Shown here piece by piece: positions 25,714-33,282 of a stretch of DNA of 64,000 nt. A model generated the notes under the pieces. It had not been told where the DNA came from and made no database searches. It worked only from the letters and a program-made list of their open reading frames with translations. Both the position numbers and the translations under genes were made by a program. Source of the DNA: Pseudobutyrivibrio ruminis AD2017 (GTDB lineage: Bacteria > Bacillota > Clostridia > Lachnospirales > Lachnospiraceae); the NCBI RefSeq assembly GCF_000424305.1, contig NZ_KE384162.1:614685-678684 (forward strand), written 5' to 3'. How positions within the stretch are numbered: position 1 is the stretch's first letter; the number at the start of each line of letters is the position of its first letter.

Positions 25714-26340
25714 CTACATGCTGTAAAGTAACGCATTTACGATGGCGGCGGCGATGTTGCTGCCGCCTTTGCGGCCTTTGTTGATGATGTGTGGAACTGA
25801 GGAGTTAAGGAAAAGTTCCTTGGCTGCCTCTACGTTTACGAAGCCAACTGGTACGCCGATGACAAACTCTGGTGTGAATTTGCCTTGCTCCATCATTTCA
25901 TAAAGGGAAATAAGGGCTGTTGGTGCGTTGCCTATGGCAAAAATTACTGGCATAGGCAGAGCTGCTGCTCGCTCCATGGATACAGTAGCCCTTGTAACCT
26001 GTCGTTCCTTTGCTTCCTTTGCTACGTCTTCATCTGCCATGAAGCAGTGTACCTGGCCACCGAAGGATGCCAATTTCTTTTTGTTGATGCCGGCTAATGC
26101 CATGTTAGTGTCAGTAACTATGTGAGCTCCGTTTTTTATTAATTCTTTCGCAAGGTTAATTGCACCTTGCGAATAACACATTGTCTTAGCATAATCGAAA
26201 TCAGCGCTGGTGTGGATTACACGCTTGGTGATTGGAGCTTCTTCCTCGGGGATGGTGATTCCCATCGCCTCAAGCTCTGAGGTGATGATTTCGAAGCTTT
26301 TGTGTTCGATTTCGGTTGGTAGAATGTATTCTATGTTCAT
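25714..26340 (-). CDS. cbiC: Cobalt-precorrin-8 methylmutase
   Basis: Moves the C11 methyl group to C12 to give cobyrinate. 'KRVIHTSADFDYAKTM' holds the conserved catalytic His, and 'DTNMALAGINKKKL' and 'VGVPVGFVNVEAAKE' are family blocks. The ATG at 26340 is preceded by GAGGGTG, which is the end of repeat R6. An upstream in-frame ATG at 26352 lies inside the repeat and has no ribosome site. About 208 residues, normal for the family. Confidence 0.94.
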   Translation of the reverse strand: MNIEYILPTEIEHKSFEIITSELEAMGITIPEEEAPITKRVIHTSADFDYAKTMCYSQGAINLAKELIKNGAHIVTDTNMALAGINKKKLASFGGQVHCFMADEDVAKEAKERQVTRATVSMERAAALPMPVIFAIGNAPTALISLYEMMEQGKFTPEFVIGVPVGFVNVEAAKELFLNSSVPHIINKGRKGGSNIAAAIVNALLYSM

Positions 26341-26345
26341 GTTCA

Positions 26346-26393
26346 CCCTCATCAGTCAGCTTCGCTGACAGCTTCTCCCTCAAGGGAGAAGCC
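26346..26393 (-). repeat. Palindromic repeat copy R6 (cbiP/cbiC junction)
   Basis: GGCTTCTCCC-TTGA-GGGAGAAGC, TGTCAGC-GAA-GCTGAC, TGATGAGGG, along the direction of transcription. The cbiP stop codon (TGA) is inside its first hairpin, and its end provides the cbiC ribosome site. Confidence 0.9.
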
Positions 26394-27852
26394 TCATTAT
26401 TTCGTATATATAGTTCATATCTATGTTTGCTCGGACTATGGCGGCGAGTTTGTCGTATTCTTTTTCTTTCATGGCCATATAGTCCATGGTTTCTTCTGAA
26501 AGATTTAAGCCTTTTTTGGCTGCTAAGGACTTAGCAAGTTTTAGTGCTAAATCTCCATTATCAAAAACGCCATGTACATAGGTGCCAAATACGTTTCCTT
26601 TTTGGACGCTAGTAACGGAAGCGCCATCTATTATGGAATAGCCGTTGTGGATTTCGTAGCCTAAATATTTTTGACCGGTAAGACATTCATACACACCTGT
26701 CATATCATCAAAAATACCCTCGGTCTGACTTCTGTGTTTTGCAGGCTCCATCACTGTTTCCATAGGAAGCAAACCAAGTCCCTTTATCTGTTTAACACAA
26801 TCTGACTCTACAGATTCAGGATCTGAGATTTTATCTCCTAGCATCTGAAAGCCACCACAAATTCCAACAACTGGACCACGGGCAGCAAATCTTTGGATAG
26901 CTGGTGCCATGCCCGATTCTAGTAGCCATTTCATATCTGCGATTGTATTTTTACTTCCTGGCAGTATTACAATATCCGCTCCTTCTATCTCTGATGGCTT
27001 TGTGATAAATCTAACTGCAACACCCTCTATATTTTCAAACGGAGCCACATCAGTGAAATTAGAAATCTTTGGAAGACGAACAACGGCAACATCAACGATG
27101 CTATCCTTGCCACCTTCCCCCTTATTATCAAGTCTTTCGCTAAGACTATCCTCATCATCAATTAAAAGATGAGCGTAAGGAACAGTTCCTACAACAGGAA
27201 CTTGACCCCTTTCCTCTAACATATCGATTCCTGAATCTAAAAGAGATTTATCTCCTCTAAACTTGTTTATAATAAGGCCTTTAACTCTGGCTCTTTCATC
27301 CTCCTCTAACAGTTCAAGGGTACCTAAAAGCTGTGCGAAAACGCCGCCTCTATCTATATCTCCAACTAAAAGCACTGGGGCATCCACAAGCTTTGCCATT
27401 CCCATATTTACAATATCATCTGATTTAAGATTAATTTCTGCAGGACTTCCTGCCCCTTCGATAACAATAACATCTGCCCACTCAGAAAGCTTCTCGAAGG
27501 CAGCCTTTATATCTGGTATAAGATTTTTTTTGTAGGCAAAATATTCCCTTGCCTTCATATTGCCTACTACTTCACCGTTTACGATTACCTGTGAGCCCAC
27601 ATCATTTGTAGGCTTTAGTAATATAGGGTTCATGTAAACAGATGGCTTTACTCCTGCGCACTCTGCCTGCATTACCTGGGCTCGGCCCATTTCTAGTCCT
27701 TCTTCTGTTACAAAGGAATTGAGCGCCATGTTCTGTGATTTGAAGGGGGCCACCTTTAGGCCATCTTGTTTAAATATTCTACATAGGGCACCAACTAATA
27801 GACTTTTGCCTACGTTTGACATGGTGCCTTGGATCATGATTACTTTTGACAT
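26380..27852 (-). CDS. cbiP: Cobyric acid synthase (glutamine-hydrolysing)
   Basis: Amidates the b, d, e and g side chains of adenosylcobyrinate a,c-diamide. The N-terminal ATPase domain has 'MIQGTMSNVGKSLLVGALCR' and 'FKSQNMALNSFVT', and the C-terminal class I amidotransferase has the cysteine in 'GICGGFQMLG' and the His in 'GTYVHGVFDN'. At 490 residues it is typical. The last codons and the stop are contributed by repeat R6 ('MRLLP'), and GAGGG from repeat R7 lies 9 bases before its ATG. Confidence 0.95.
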   Translation of the reverse strand: MSKVIMIQGTMSNVGKSLLVGALCRIFKQDGLKVAPFKSQNMALNSFVTEEGLEMGRAQVMQAECAGVKPSVYMNPILLKPTNDVGSQVIVNGEVVGNMKAREYFAYKKNLIPDIKAAFEKLSEWADVIVIEGAGSPAEINLKSDDIVNMGMAKLVDAPVLLVGDIDRGGVFAQLLGTLELLEEDERARVKGLIINKFRGDKSLLDSGIDMLEERGQVPVVGTVPYAHLLIDDEDSLSERLDNKGEGGKDSIVDVAVVRLPKISNFTDVAPFENIEGVAVRFITKPSEIEGADIVILPGSKNTIADMKWLLESGMAPAIQRFAARGPVVGICGGFQMLGDKISDPESVESDCVKQIKGLGLLPMETVMEPAKHRSQTEGIFDDMTGVYECLTGQKYLGYEIHNGYSIIDGASVTSVQKGNVFGTYVHGVFDNGDLALKLAKSLAAKKGLNLSEETMDYMAMKEKEYDKLAAIVRANIDMNYIYEIMRLLP

Positions 27853-27861
27853 TGATTCATA

Positions 27862-27906
27862 CCCTCATCCGCCCCTTCGGGACACCTTCCCCCAGAGGGG
27901 GAAGGC
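27862..27906 (-). repeat. Palindromic repeat copy R7 (ABC ATPase/cbiP junction)
   Basis: GCCTTCCCCC-TCTG-GGGGGAAGG, TGTCCCGAAGGGGCG, GATGAGGG, along the direction of transcription. It starts 5 bases after the ATPase stop and ends before the cbiP start. The second hairpin has changed to a CCCGAAGGGG form but remains self-complementary. Confidence 0.88.
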
Positions 27907-27911
27907 ATAAT

Positions 27912-28703
27912 TTAGAGAAGCCTCTTAATTGATGTTGAATAGTTCCAGAGGCCGCTGCATATTATTTCTCCGGTGCCGGAGGTCATTTTGTACATTGTTT
28001 CTAAGTTGGCTCCTGTTAGGACTTCTTCTGGGGAGCCTGTGACGTATACTTCATCACCAGCGATTCCGATTACTTTATCAGCTACGGCTGGGACAAATTC
28101 TAATTCGTGGATAGACATGAGAACTGCCACCTGCTTTGTAGCTGCAATCTTTTTTATTACCTTTAGAATATCAAGCTTGTACTGCAAATCTAAGAAAGAT
28201 GTAGGCTCATCTAAAATCATTACATCTGCATCCTGACAGATTGCTCGTGCAAGCATGATGCGCTGCCTTTGACCATCGCTGATTTTGGAAAAATCCTTAT
28301 CCTTTATCTTGCCTGCCCCTACCATATCGATGGCTTCATCAATAGCTGCTTTATCCTTTTCATCCAAAAATCCAAGCCTGCCTGTATATGGATATCTGCC
28401 AGTCGCCACCACATCAAAGCATGTCATCAGCTCTGGATGGATTCGTTCTGTCATCACCATGGAAACGACCTTCGCAACATCTTCTTCTGACATGTCATCC
28501 TTGTCGTTTCCATTTAGATAAACTGCCCCACCAAGCTTTTTAAGCTGGCCAACTATAGTCTTTAAAACTGTAGATTTGCCAGCGCCATTTGCTCCAATAA
28601 GACATACTATCTGCCCTTTTTCTATGGTAATATTTACATCATTTAATACTACAGTCTTACCGTAGCCCACATTCAATTCTGATAACTGGATACTTTTATC
28701 CAC
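27912..28703 (-). CDS. Corrinoid/Fe-siderophore-type ABC importer, ATP-binding protein
   Basis: Energises the permease encoded immediately upstream. It shows Walker A 'IGANGAGKST', signature 'SDGQRQRIMLARAI' (the canonical SGGQ has become SDGQ), Walker B 'VMILDEPTSFLDLQ', and the switch His in 'SIHELEF'. I place the start at the GTG at 28703, which follows AAGGAGG by 6 bases and overlaps the permease stop as GTGGATAA. The frame is open to an ATG at 28724 that lacks such a site. BtuD/FecE family; a role in vitamin B12, cobinamide or cobalt-related uptake is inferred from the riboswitch-controlled operon. Confidence 0.9.
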   Translation of the reverse strand: MDKSIQLSELNVGYGKTVVLNDVNITIEKGQIVCLIGANGAGKSTVLKTIVGQLKKLGGAVYLNGNDKDDMSEEDVAKVVSMVMTERIHPELMTCFDVVATGRYPYTGRLGFLDEKDKAAIDEAIDMVGAGKIKDKDFSKISDGQRQRIMLARAICQDADVMILDEPTSFLDLQYKLDILKVIKKIAATKQVAVLMSIHELEFVPAVADKVIGIAGDEVYVTGSPEEVLTGANLETMYKMTSGTGEIICSGLWNYSTSIKRLL

Positions 28704-29712
28704 GAGCTGCCTCCTTTCTTGCAACCAAAAGATAAATCACAACTGGCGCAAGAAAAACCGAAGTGACTGCACTAATACTGATTTCTGTAGGTGCAAAGGC
28801 AGTACGGGCGATACCATCACAGAAAAGTGTAATAATAGCACCGCCTAAGAAACAGGCTGGAATCATAACAAGTGGTTTAGCTGTTTTCATAATTCCTCGC
28901 ATGATATGAGGCACTGCGATACCTACAAATGATATAGGACCTGCAAAGGCTGTAACTGTTGCAGATAAAATACTAGATAAGAGAATCAAAACTATTCTAA
29001 TGTGTTTGATATTTACGCCCATATTTCTGGCGTAGTTTTCTCCTAATTGAAAAGCTCCTATTGGCTTAGAAAAAATAACCGTAAATACGATAGCTATAAT
29101 TACAATTACAGATGATACAACAACATGGTCCATGCTTATTCCTGAAAAGCTTCCCAAGGACCAGTTATGCAGATTTACAATATTTGTATCATCTGCAAAT
29201 GTAACAACAAATTCTGTTATAGCTGAGCAGATATAACCAATCATGACGCCACAAACTACTAATAGCGACATATTCCTTACCTTCTGCGATAAGGACATGA
29301 CGATGCCCATAGCTATAAGTGAACCTATAAAGGCTGAAACTACTAACACAAGTGAGCTAATGTTAACTCCTCTTCCAAGCAAAAATACCATAGAAAGAGC
29401 TACAAAAAGCTTAGCAGAAGAAGATATTCCAAGAACATAAGGTCCTGCAATAGGATTTCCAAAGAAAACCTGAAGCAAAAAGCCAGACACTGAAAGTGCT
29501 CCACCGAGCACTATAGCTCCAATGATTCTTGGAAGTCTAATTGAGATGATTATTTTTCCCATATAAACTTCACCTGGATTAACCAGTGATTTAATAATAT
29601 CAATTACCGATATATCTGCACTGCCCACTCCAACGCTTACAAAAAAGAAAACTACAAGTAAAACAATCATTCCTATAAATGCAATTTTTATTCTTCTGCT
29701 AATTGAATCCAT
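28696..29712 (-). CDS. FecCD/BtuC-type ABC permease
   Basis: A 338-residue integral membrane protein with the BtuC-family blocks 'RLPRIIGAIVLGGALSVSG', 'NPIAGPYVLGISS' and 'GPISFVGIAVPHIMR'. The expected ten hydrophobic segments can be followed through the sequence. Forms a homodimer with the adjacent ATPase. Starts 3 bases after the binding-protein stop. Confidence 0.93.
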   Translation of the reverse strand: MDSISRRIKIAFIGMIVLLVVFFFVSVGVGSADISVIDIIKSLVNPGEVYMGKIIISIRLPRIIGAIVLGGALSVSGFLLQVFFGNPIAGPYVLGISSSAKLFVALSMVFLLGRGVNISSLVLVVSAFIGSLIAMGIVMSLSQKVRNMSLLVVCGVMIGYICSAITEFVVTFADDTNIVNLHNWSLGSFSGISMDHVVVSSVIVIIAIVFTVIFSKPIGAFQLGENYARNMGVNIKHIRIVLILLSSILSATVTAFAGPISFVGIAVPHIMRGIMKTAKPLVMIPACFLGGAIITLFCDGIARTAFAPTEISISAVTSVFLAPVVIYLLVARKEAARG

Positions 29713-29715
29713 TAT

Positions 29716-31236
29716 TTACTCCCTAAGCTTTATAAAACAACTGCCCTCTTTATAAGAGCCACTTAAAATTTCATTTAGCTCCTCTATAAATTCTGCCACA
29801 TTTGTGCTCTTTTGGAAATATCCTTCTTTAAGACAATACACATTGCCCTCTTGAACTGCCTTGTAATCAGCCAAAGATTCCTCTTCCTTTACAAGCTCGG
29901 CAATAGAAAAAATCTCTCCTTCGATTGTACTATTGTAAATAAGTACATCTGCATCCACTGTTCTGATATAGAAATCTTCAGTGGTGATTTTCATTGTAGA
30001 TAAAGCATTATCTTCTTCAGATGAAATATCATCCGGAACATATTTGCCACCTGCAAGTCCAATCATTGATGCTATATAATCCTTAGGCTTTCTAACAACT
30101 ATCTGGCCATTTGAATTAATAGAAAAGAATGCAACAGTCTTTCCTGTATTTTCATGCTTTCCAATTTCATCAACTCTTGTCACCTGATTTTCAAAAACCT
30201 CATTTGCCTTATCTTCCTTGCCATATATGCAACCATAAAGCTTAATCCATTCAAGCCTTGCAAGAGGACTGCTTTCGTAGCTGGACATTTCCACAAGAAC
30301 TGGAATTCCTAGCTCCTTAAGTTTCTCTAAGGTTTCTGGAGTATGATAAATCATGGTGTTTTCGATGGCAAAATTACAACCAGAAGATACCAGCAGTTCA
30401 TAATCAGGAGCTGAGTATTTTCCAGCGTATGCCATTTCACCATTTTCCATGGCAGTTCTTGCATTCTTAATGTACCAATCCTTTGCCTTGGTTCCAGAAA
30501 AAGCTATATCATCTAAGGCACCAATTTTATCCATCAAATCCATAACTGATGTAGACACAAGGTAAGTCTTATCCGTATTTACGATAACAGAAACATTATC
30601 AGAAACACTGACACTGTCAGGCAATGCTTTTTGCGCCATCAAAAAATATTGATTGTCACCCTGTCCATTTATTCCAGAAATAGAAATAAACTTGTAACTA
30701 TTACCTTCATCATCCTCATAATAATCAACACTAAAGCCCTTGGCATAATCAAGCTTAAGAGAATCTACCTGCTTTAATCCTGTAAGCTGATAAGAATCAG
30801 ATGATGCTTCAGTCTCATCCTTTTCTACAGTCGTAGCCTCCGGCTGATGTCCTGGTGCATAAACTGTAATCTGATACTCTATCTCATGAGGTGTACTCAT
30901 TGCAGTGGTATCGCCTATTACATTAAATGGCTTATCAAACTCCGCAAATGGTATCGTAAATACGGAGTTACTATCAGCATCAGCCTCGTTATCGTATCTC
31001 ACATTATCTACTAGCATGTAGTCATAGTTAGAGCTGGACCAAACAAGCTTTACAGTGTTGCCCTCTTTAGAAATCTCTACCTCTGCAGGAGATTCTACAG
31101 TAGCTTTGCCGCTGCCACCTGTAAGTTCTACTTCGCAGGAATATGTGCCATATTCAATTTCTTCTTTATTAAAAAAGCTGCAGGCTGTTAGAAGTATAGC
31201 CAGCGCTGCAGCGATTGTGTATATTACTCTTTTCAT
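29716..31236 (-). CDS. Lipoprotein substrate-binding protein with an N-terminal beta-domain
   Basis: 506 residues. The signal peptide ends in the lipobox 'LLTAC', so it is anchored outside the membrane. Residues about 28-130 form a separate beta-rich domain ('YGTYSCEVELTGGSGKATV', 'VWSSSNYDYMLVD', 'DTTAMSTPHEIEYQITVY') that I have seen fused to surface and transport proteins of gut Clostridia. Its binding function is unknown to me. Residues about 165-500 resemble the BtuF/FepB class III fold ('NARTAMENGEMAYAGKY', 'GIPVLVEMSSYESSPLARLEWIKLYG'). Ligand is probably a corrinoid or metal chelate. The ATG follows the GATGAGGG end of repeat R8 by only 3 bases. Confidence 0.85.
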   Translation of the reverse strand: MKRVIYTIAAALAILLTACSFFNKEEIEYGTYSCEVELTGGSGKATVESPAEVEISKEGNTVKLVWSSSNYDYMLVDNVRYDNEADADSNSVFTIPFAEFDKPFNVIGDTTAMSTPHEIEYQITVYAPGHQPEATTVEKDETEASSDSYQLTGLKQVDSLKLDYAKGFSVDYYEDDEGNSYKFISISGINGQGDNQYFLMAQKALPDSVSVSDNVSVIVNTDKTYLVSTSVMDLMDKIGALDDIAFSGTKAKDWYIKNARTAMENGEMAYAGKYSAPDYELLVSSGCNFAIENTMIYHTPETLEKLKELGIPVLVEMSSYESSPLARLEWIKLYGCIYGKEDKANEVFENQVTRVDEIGKHENTGKTVAFFSINSNGQIVVRKPKDYIASMIGLAGGKYVPDDISSEEDNALSTMKITTEDFYIRTVDADVLIYNSTIEGEIFSIAELVKEEESLADYKAVQEGNVYCLKEGYFQKSTNVAEFIEELNEILSGSYKEGSCFIKLRE

Positions 31237-31239
31237 CTA

Positions 31240-31335
31240 CCCTCATCCGCCCCTTCGGGGCACCTTGTCTCGCCTCCCGGCTCGGTCGTTGCTAAACAGG
31301 CTCCACTGGAGCCTAGCAACCCATAGGGAGAAGGC
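31240..31335 (-). repeat. Palindromic repeat copy R8, expanded (cbiK/binding-protein junction)
   Basis: Same ends as the other copies (GCCTTCTCCC... and GGGGCGGATGAGGG), but the first hairpin has been replaced by a longer insert of about 50 bases. The insert has its own fold, GTTGCTaaacAGGCTCC/GGAGCCTaGCAAC. It starts 2 bases after the cbiK stop. Confidence 0.85.
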
Positions 31336-31336
31336 T

Positions 31337-32914
31337 TTATAGTGTTACAGATACTACGTGGTCGTACCAAGTACCTTTTTCACCTAAAATTGCTAAATCA
31401 AAATCCTTATCAAGTGCCTCTACAGGAACATCAAATCCATTAACTGTTTCTGTTGTTCCATCAGAATATGTTACCTCATCCTTTGTAGGCTGAAGCCAGT
31501 TAGCCTTGTCTTTTTCAGCATCAGCAGCCTTACCAACATAAAGATTTACAATCTTGTCAGACACAAGTGAGATATGAATTGTCATCTTGCCATCTTTAAC
31601 AGTAAGCTCACCCTTACCATTCTTTGCTTCGTTCACATGGAACATGCTGCTATCTGTTGTAAACTTTGCTTCGTAAGTTTCGCCTTCCTTAAGCTCATCT
31701 GTCTTTGCAGCTTCTACAGGCTTAACACCAGTGGCTTCTGATGTGTGTGCTACATAAATAGCCTGAACATCAGCGATTTCTCCAAGACCTGCAATCTGGC
31801 AATCAATTGAATCGAATGCGCCTGAAGCCTCAAACATTGACTTCCAAGAGTCCTCATCATCACCAGCCATATCGTTGTTAGCGTGGTCACCAGCAACAAC
31901 CATAAGTGGACGAAGAATTACCTTCTTATATCCAGCTTCCTTAACAGCCTCAATGATGTTCTCACAAGCTGTCTCCTCTGGCTCACCTTCAACAGTACCG
32001 ATGAATACGTTCTTGTAACCAAGCTTATCCATCTGTGTCTGCATCTGGCTGTATGTAACCTTTGCATTGTGGCTAGTACCATGACCCATAAATACAAAGG
32101 CTGTACCATCCTCTGCTGCCTTATCAATGCTTTCAAGTCCTGCATCAGAAACAGCCTCAGCTGTAATTGCCTTTGCAACTGTTTCCTTATCACGGTTAAC
32201 TGCGCTAGCGTCTGCTCCAACTTCTCCAAGTAATGGCTCAGCGATCTTTACCGAATCAAACTTATCAGCATACTCATTTACCGCCTCTGTTAATTCATCG
32301 TACTCAGCACCATGCATTAAATGAGTTGGCTGAACTACCAAATTCTTCACCCCGTTTGCAACAGCTCTGTCTAAAGCCTGCTGCATGTTATCAATCTTCT
32401 CCTCATCACGAGCCTGGATATGATTGATAATAATCTGTGCTGTGAAAGCACGTCTAACTGACCAATCAGGATATGCAGCTGCAATGGCCTTTTCAACACC
32501 ACCGATATCAGCAACACGGCTATCATTAAATGATGTACCAAAGCTTACTACAAGAATTTCGTTTTCGCCAATTTCGTCCTGATTTAAAGGATCATCCTTA
32601 GAAGCATCACCTGTATCTCTTCCGAAATAATCTGGATCAGCAAATTCACCTTCAACTAATTCCTTCTGTGCATCTGTAAGTGCATCCCAAGCTTCCTTGG
32701 CAGCCTTGCACTGCTCATCTGTTTTATCTGTTCTCTCCTGAACATAAATTGCATCGATTAATGCAGCACACTCATCTGCAAGTGCCTGATCATCAACTTC
32801 CTCTGTAGCCTCCACATTAGTCTCAGCTACATCTGCAGCCTGCTTTCCACAAGCTGTGAACATCATGGCAAAACCTAACAGTAATGCCATACTTGTAACT
32901 AATTTCTTCTTCAT
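31337..32914 (-). CDS. cbiK: Exported CbiK-type sirohydrochlorin cobaltochelatase (lipoprotein)
   Basis: First gene behind the B12 riboswitch. The start is the ATG at 32914, 6 bases after AGGAGG. Residues 1-22 are a signal peptide ending in 'FTAC', so the enzyme is predicted to be a lipoprotein on the outer face. Residues about 120-390 are CbiK ('LVVSFGTSFNDSR', 'QPTHLMHGAEYDEL', 'FVFMGHGTSHNAK'), with the two metal-binding histidines present. Residues about 410-525 form an extra C-terminal beta-domain ('DVPVEALDKDFDLAILG', 'WYDHVVSVTL'). Standard CbiK is cytoplasmic and about 265 residues. An exported form is known in Desulfovibrio. A role in metal or tetrapyrrole handling at the surface is possible. 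Confidence 0.88.
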   Translation of the reverse strand: MKKKLVTSMALLLGFAMMFTACGKQAADVAETNVEATEEVDDQALADECAALIDAIYVQERTDKTDEQCKAAKEAWDALTDAQKELVEGEFADPDYFGRDTGDASKDDPLNQDEIGENEILVVSFGTSFNDSRVADIGGVEKAIAAAYPDWSVRRAFTAQIIINHIQARDEEKIDNMQQALDRAVANGVKNLVVQPTHLMHGAEYDELTEAVNEYADKFDSVKIAEPLLGEVGADASAVNRDKETVAKAITAEAVSDAGLESIDKAAEDGTAFVFMGHGTSHNAKVTYSQMQTQMDKLGYKNVFIGTVEGEPEETACENIIEAVKEAGYKKVILRPLMVVAGDHANNDMAGDDEDSWKSMFEASGAFDSIDCQIAGLGEIADVQAIYVAHTSEATGVKPVEAAKTDELKEGETYEAKFTTDSSMFHVNEAKNGKGELTVKDGKMTIHISLVSDKIVNLYVGKAADAEKDKANWLQPTKDEVTYSDGTTETVNGFDVPVEALDKDFDLAILGEKGTWYDHVVSVTL

Positions 32915-32954
32915 GTCAATCCTCCTAGAATTCATTTGGTAATTTTGACATGTG

Positions 32955-32985
32955 AAATAAAAAGACTGCTATTAAATAGCAGTCT
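32955..32985 (-). terminator. Intrinsic terminator between B12 riboswitch and cbiK
   Basis: AGACTGCTATT/AATAGCAGTCT hairpin (32963-32985) followed on the minus strand by TTTTTATTT. It lies between the aptamer and the first gene and is the likely expression platform: B12 bound gives termination. Confidence 0.85.
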
Positions 32986-33054
32986 CTAAAATCAAAGCTT
33001 GGCACATAAAAACCTAAAATGCGTTTTGCTAATCTGATTCGAGTTCCGCAAATC

Positions 33055-33228
33055 AAAATTACCTGATATAGGCAGGTCTCCTGACTTCGATCATCATTTG
33101 CACTCTCTTCCCAAGACTAGCTCAGTGATACGAGTACAAACTCCCTAACACAGTGACGGCTTCGCTCTGGATTCTCACCAGATTCCCTTTTCACCTATGC
33201 AAATAAATATTCCATAGGCACCTAAATC
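33055..33228 (-). promoter_or_regulatory. Cobalamin (B12) riboswitch
   Basis: The B12-box AGTCAGGAGACCTGCC is exact at 33071-33086 on the minus strand. The upstream elements of the aptamer are also present, beginning near GGTGCCTATGGAA and including 'GGGAATCTGGTGAGAATCCAG', 'GCCGTCACTGTG' and 'TGGGAAG'. It controls the long cob operon through the terminator at 32955-32985. Confidence 0.96.
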
Positions 33229-33250
33229 ATGTTTTTAAATTTCGTAAAAG

Positions 33251-33279
33251 AACATACCACAATTATCAAATACTGTCAA
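33251..33279 (-). promoter_or_regulatory. Promoter of the cobalamin operon
   Basis: TTGACA (33274-33279), 17-base spacer, TATGTT (33251-33256). The -35 box lies 4 bases from the stop codon of the EAL gene. Transcription would begin near 33244, just before the riboswitch. Confidence 0.7.
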
Positions 33280-33282
33280 ACC

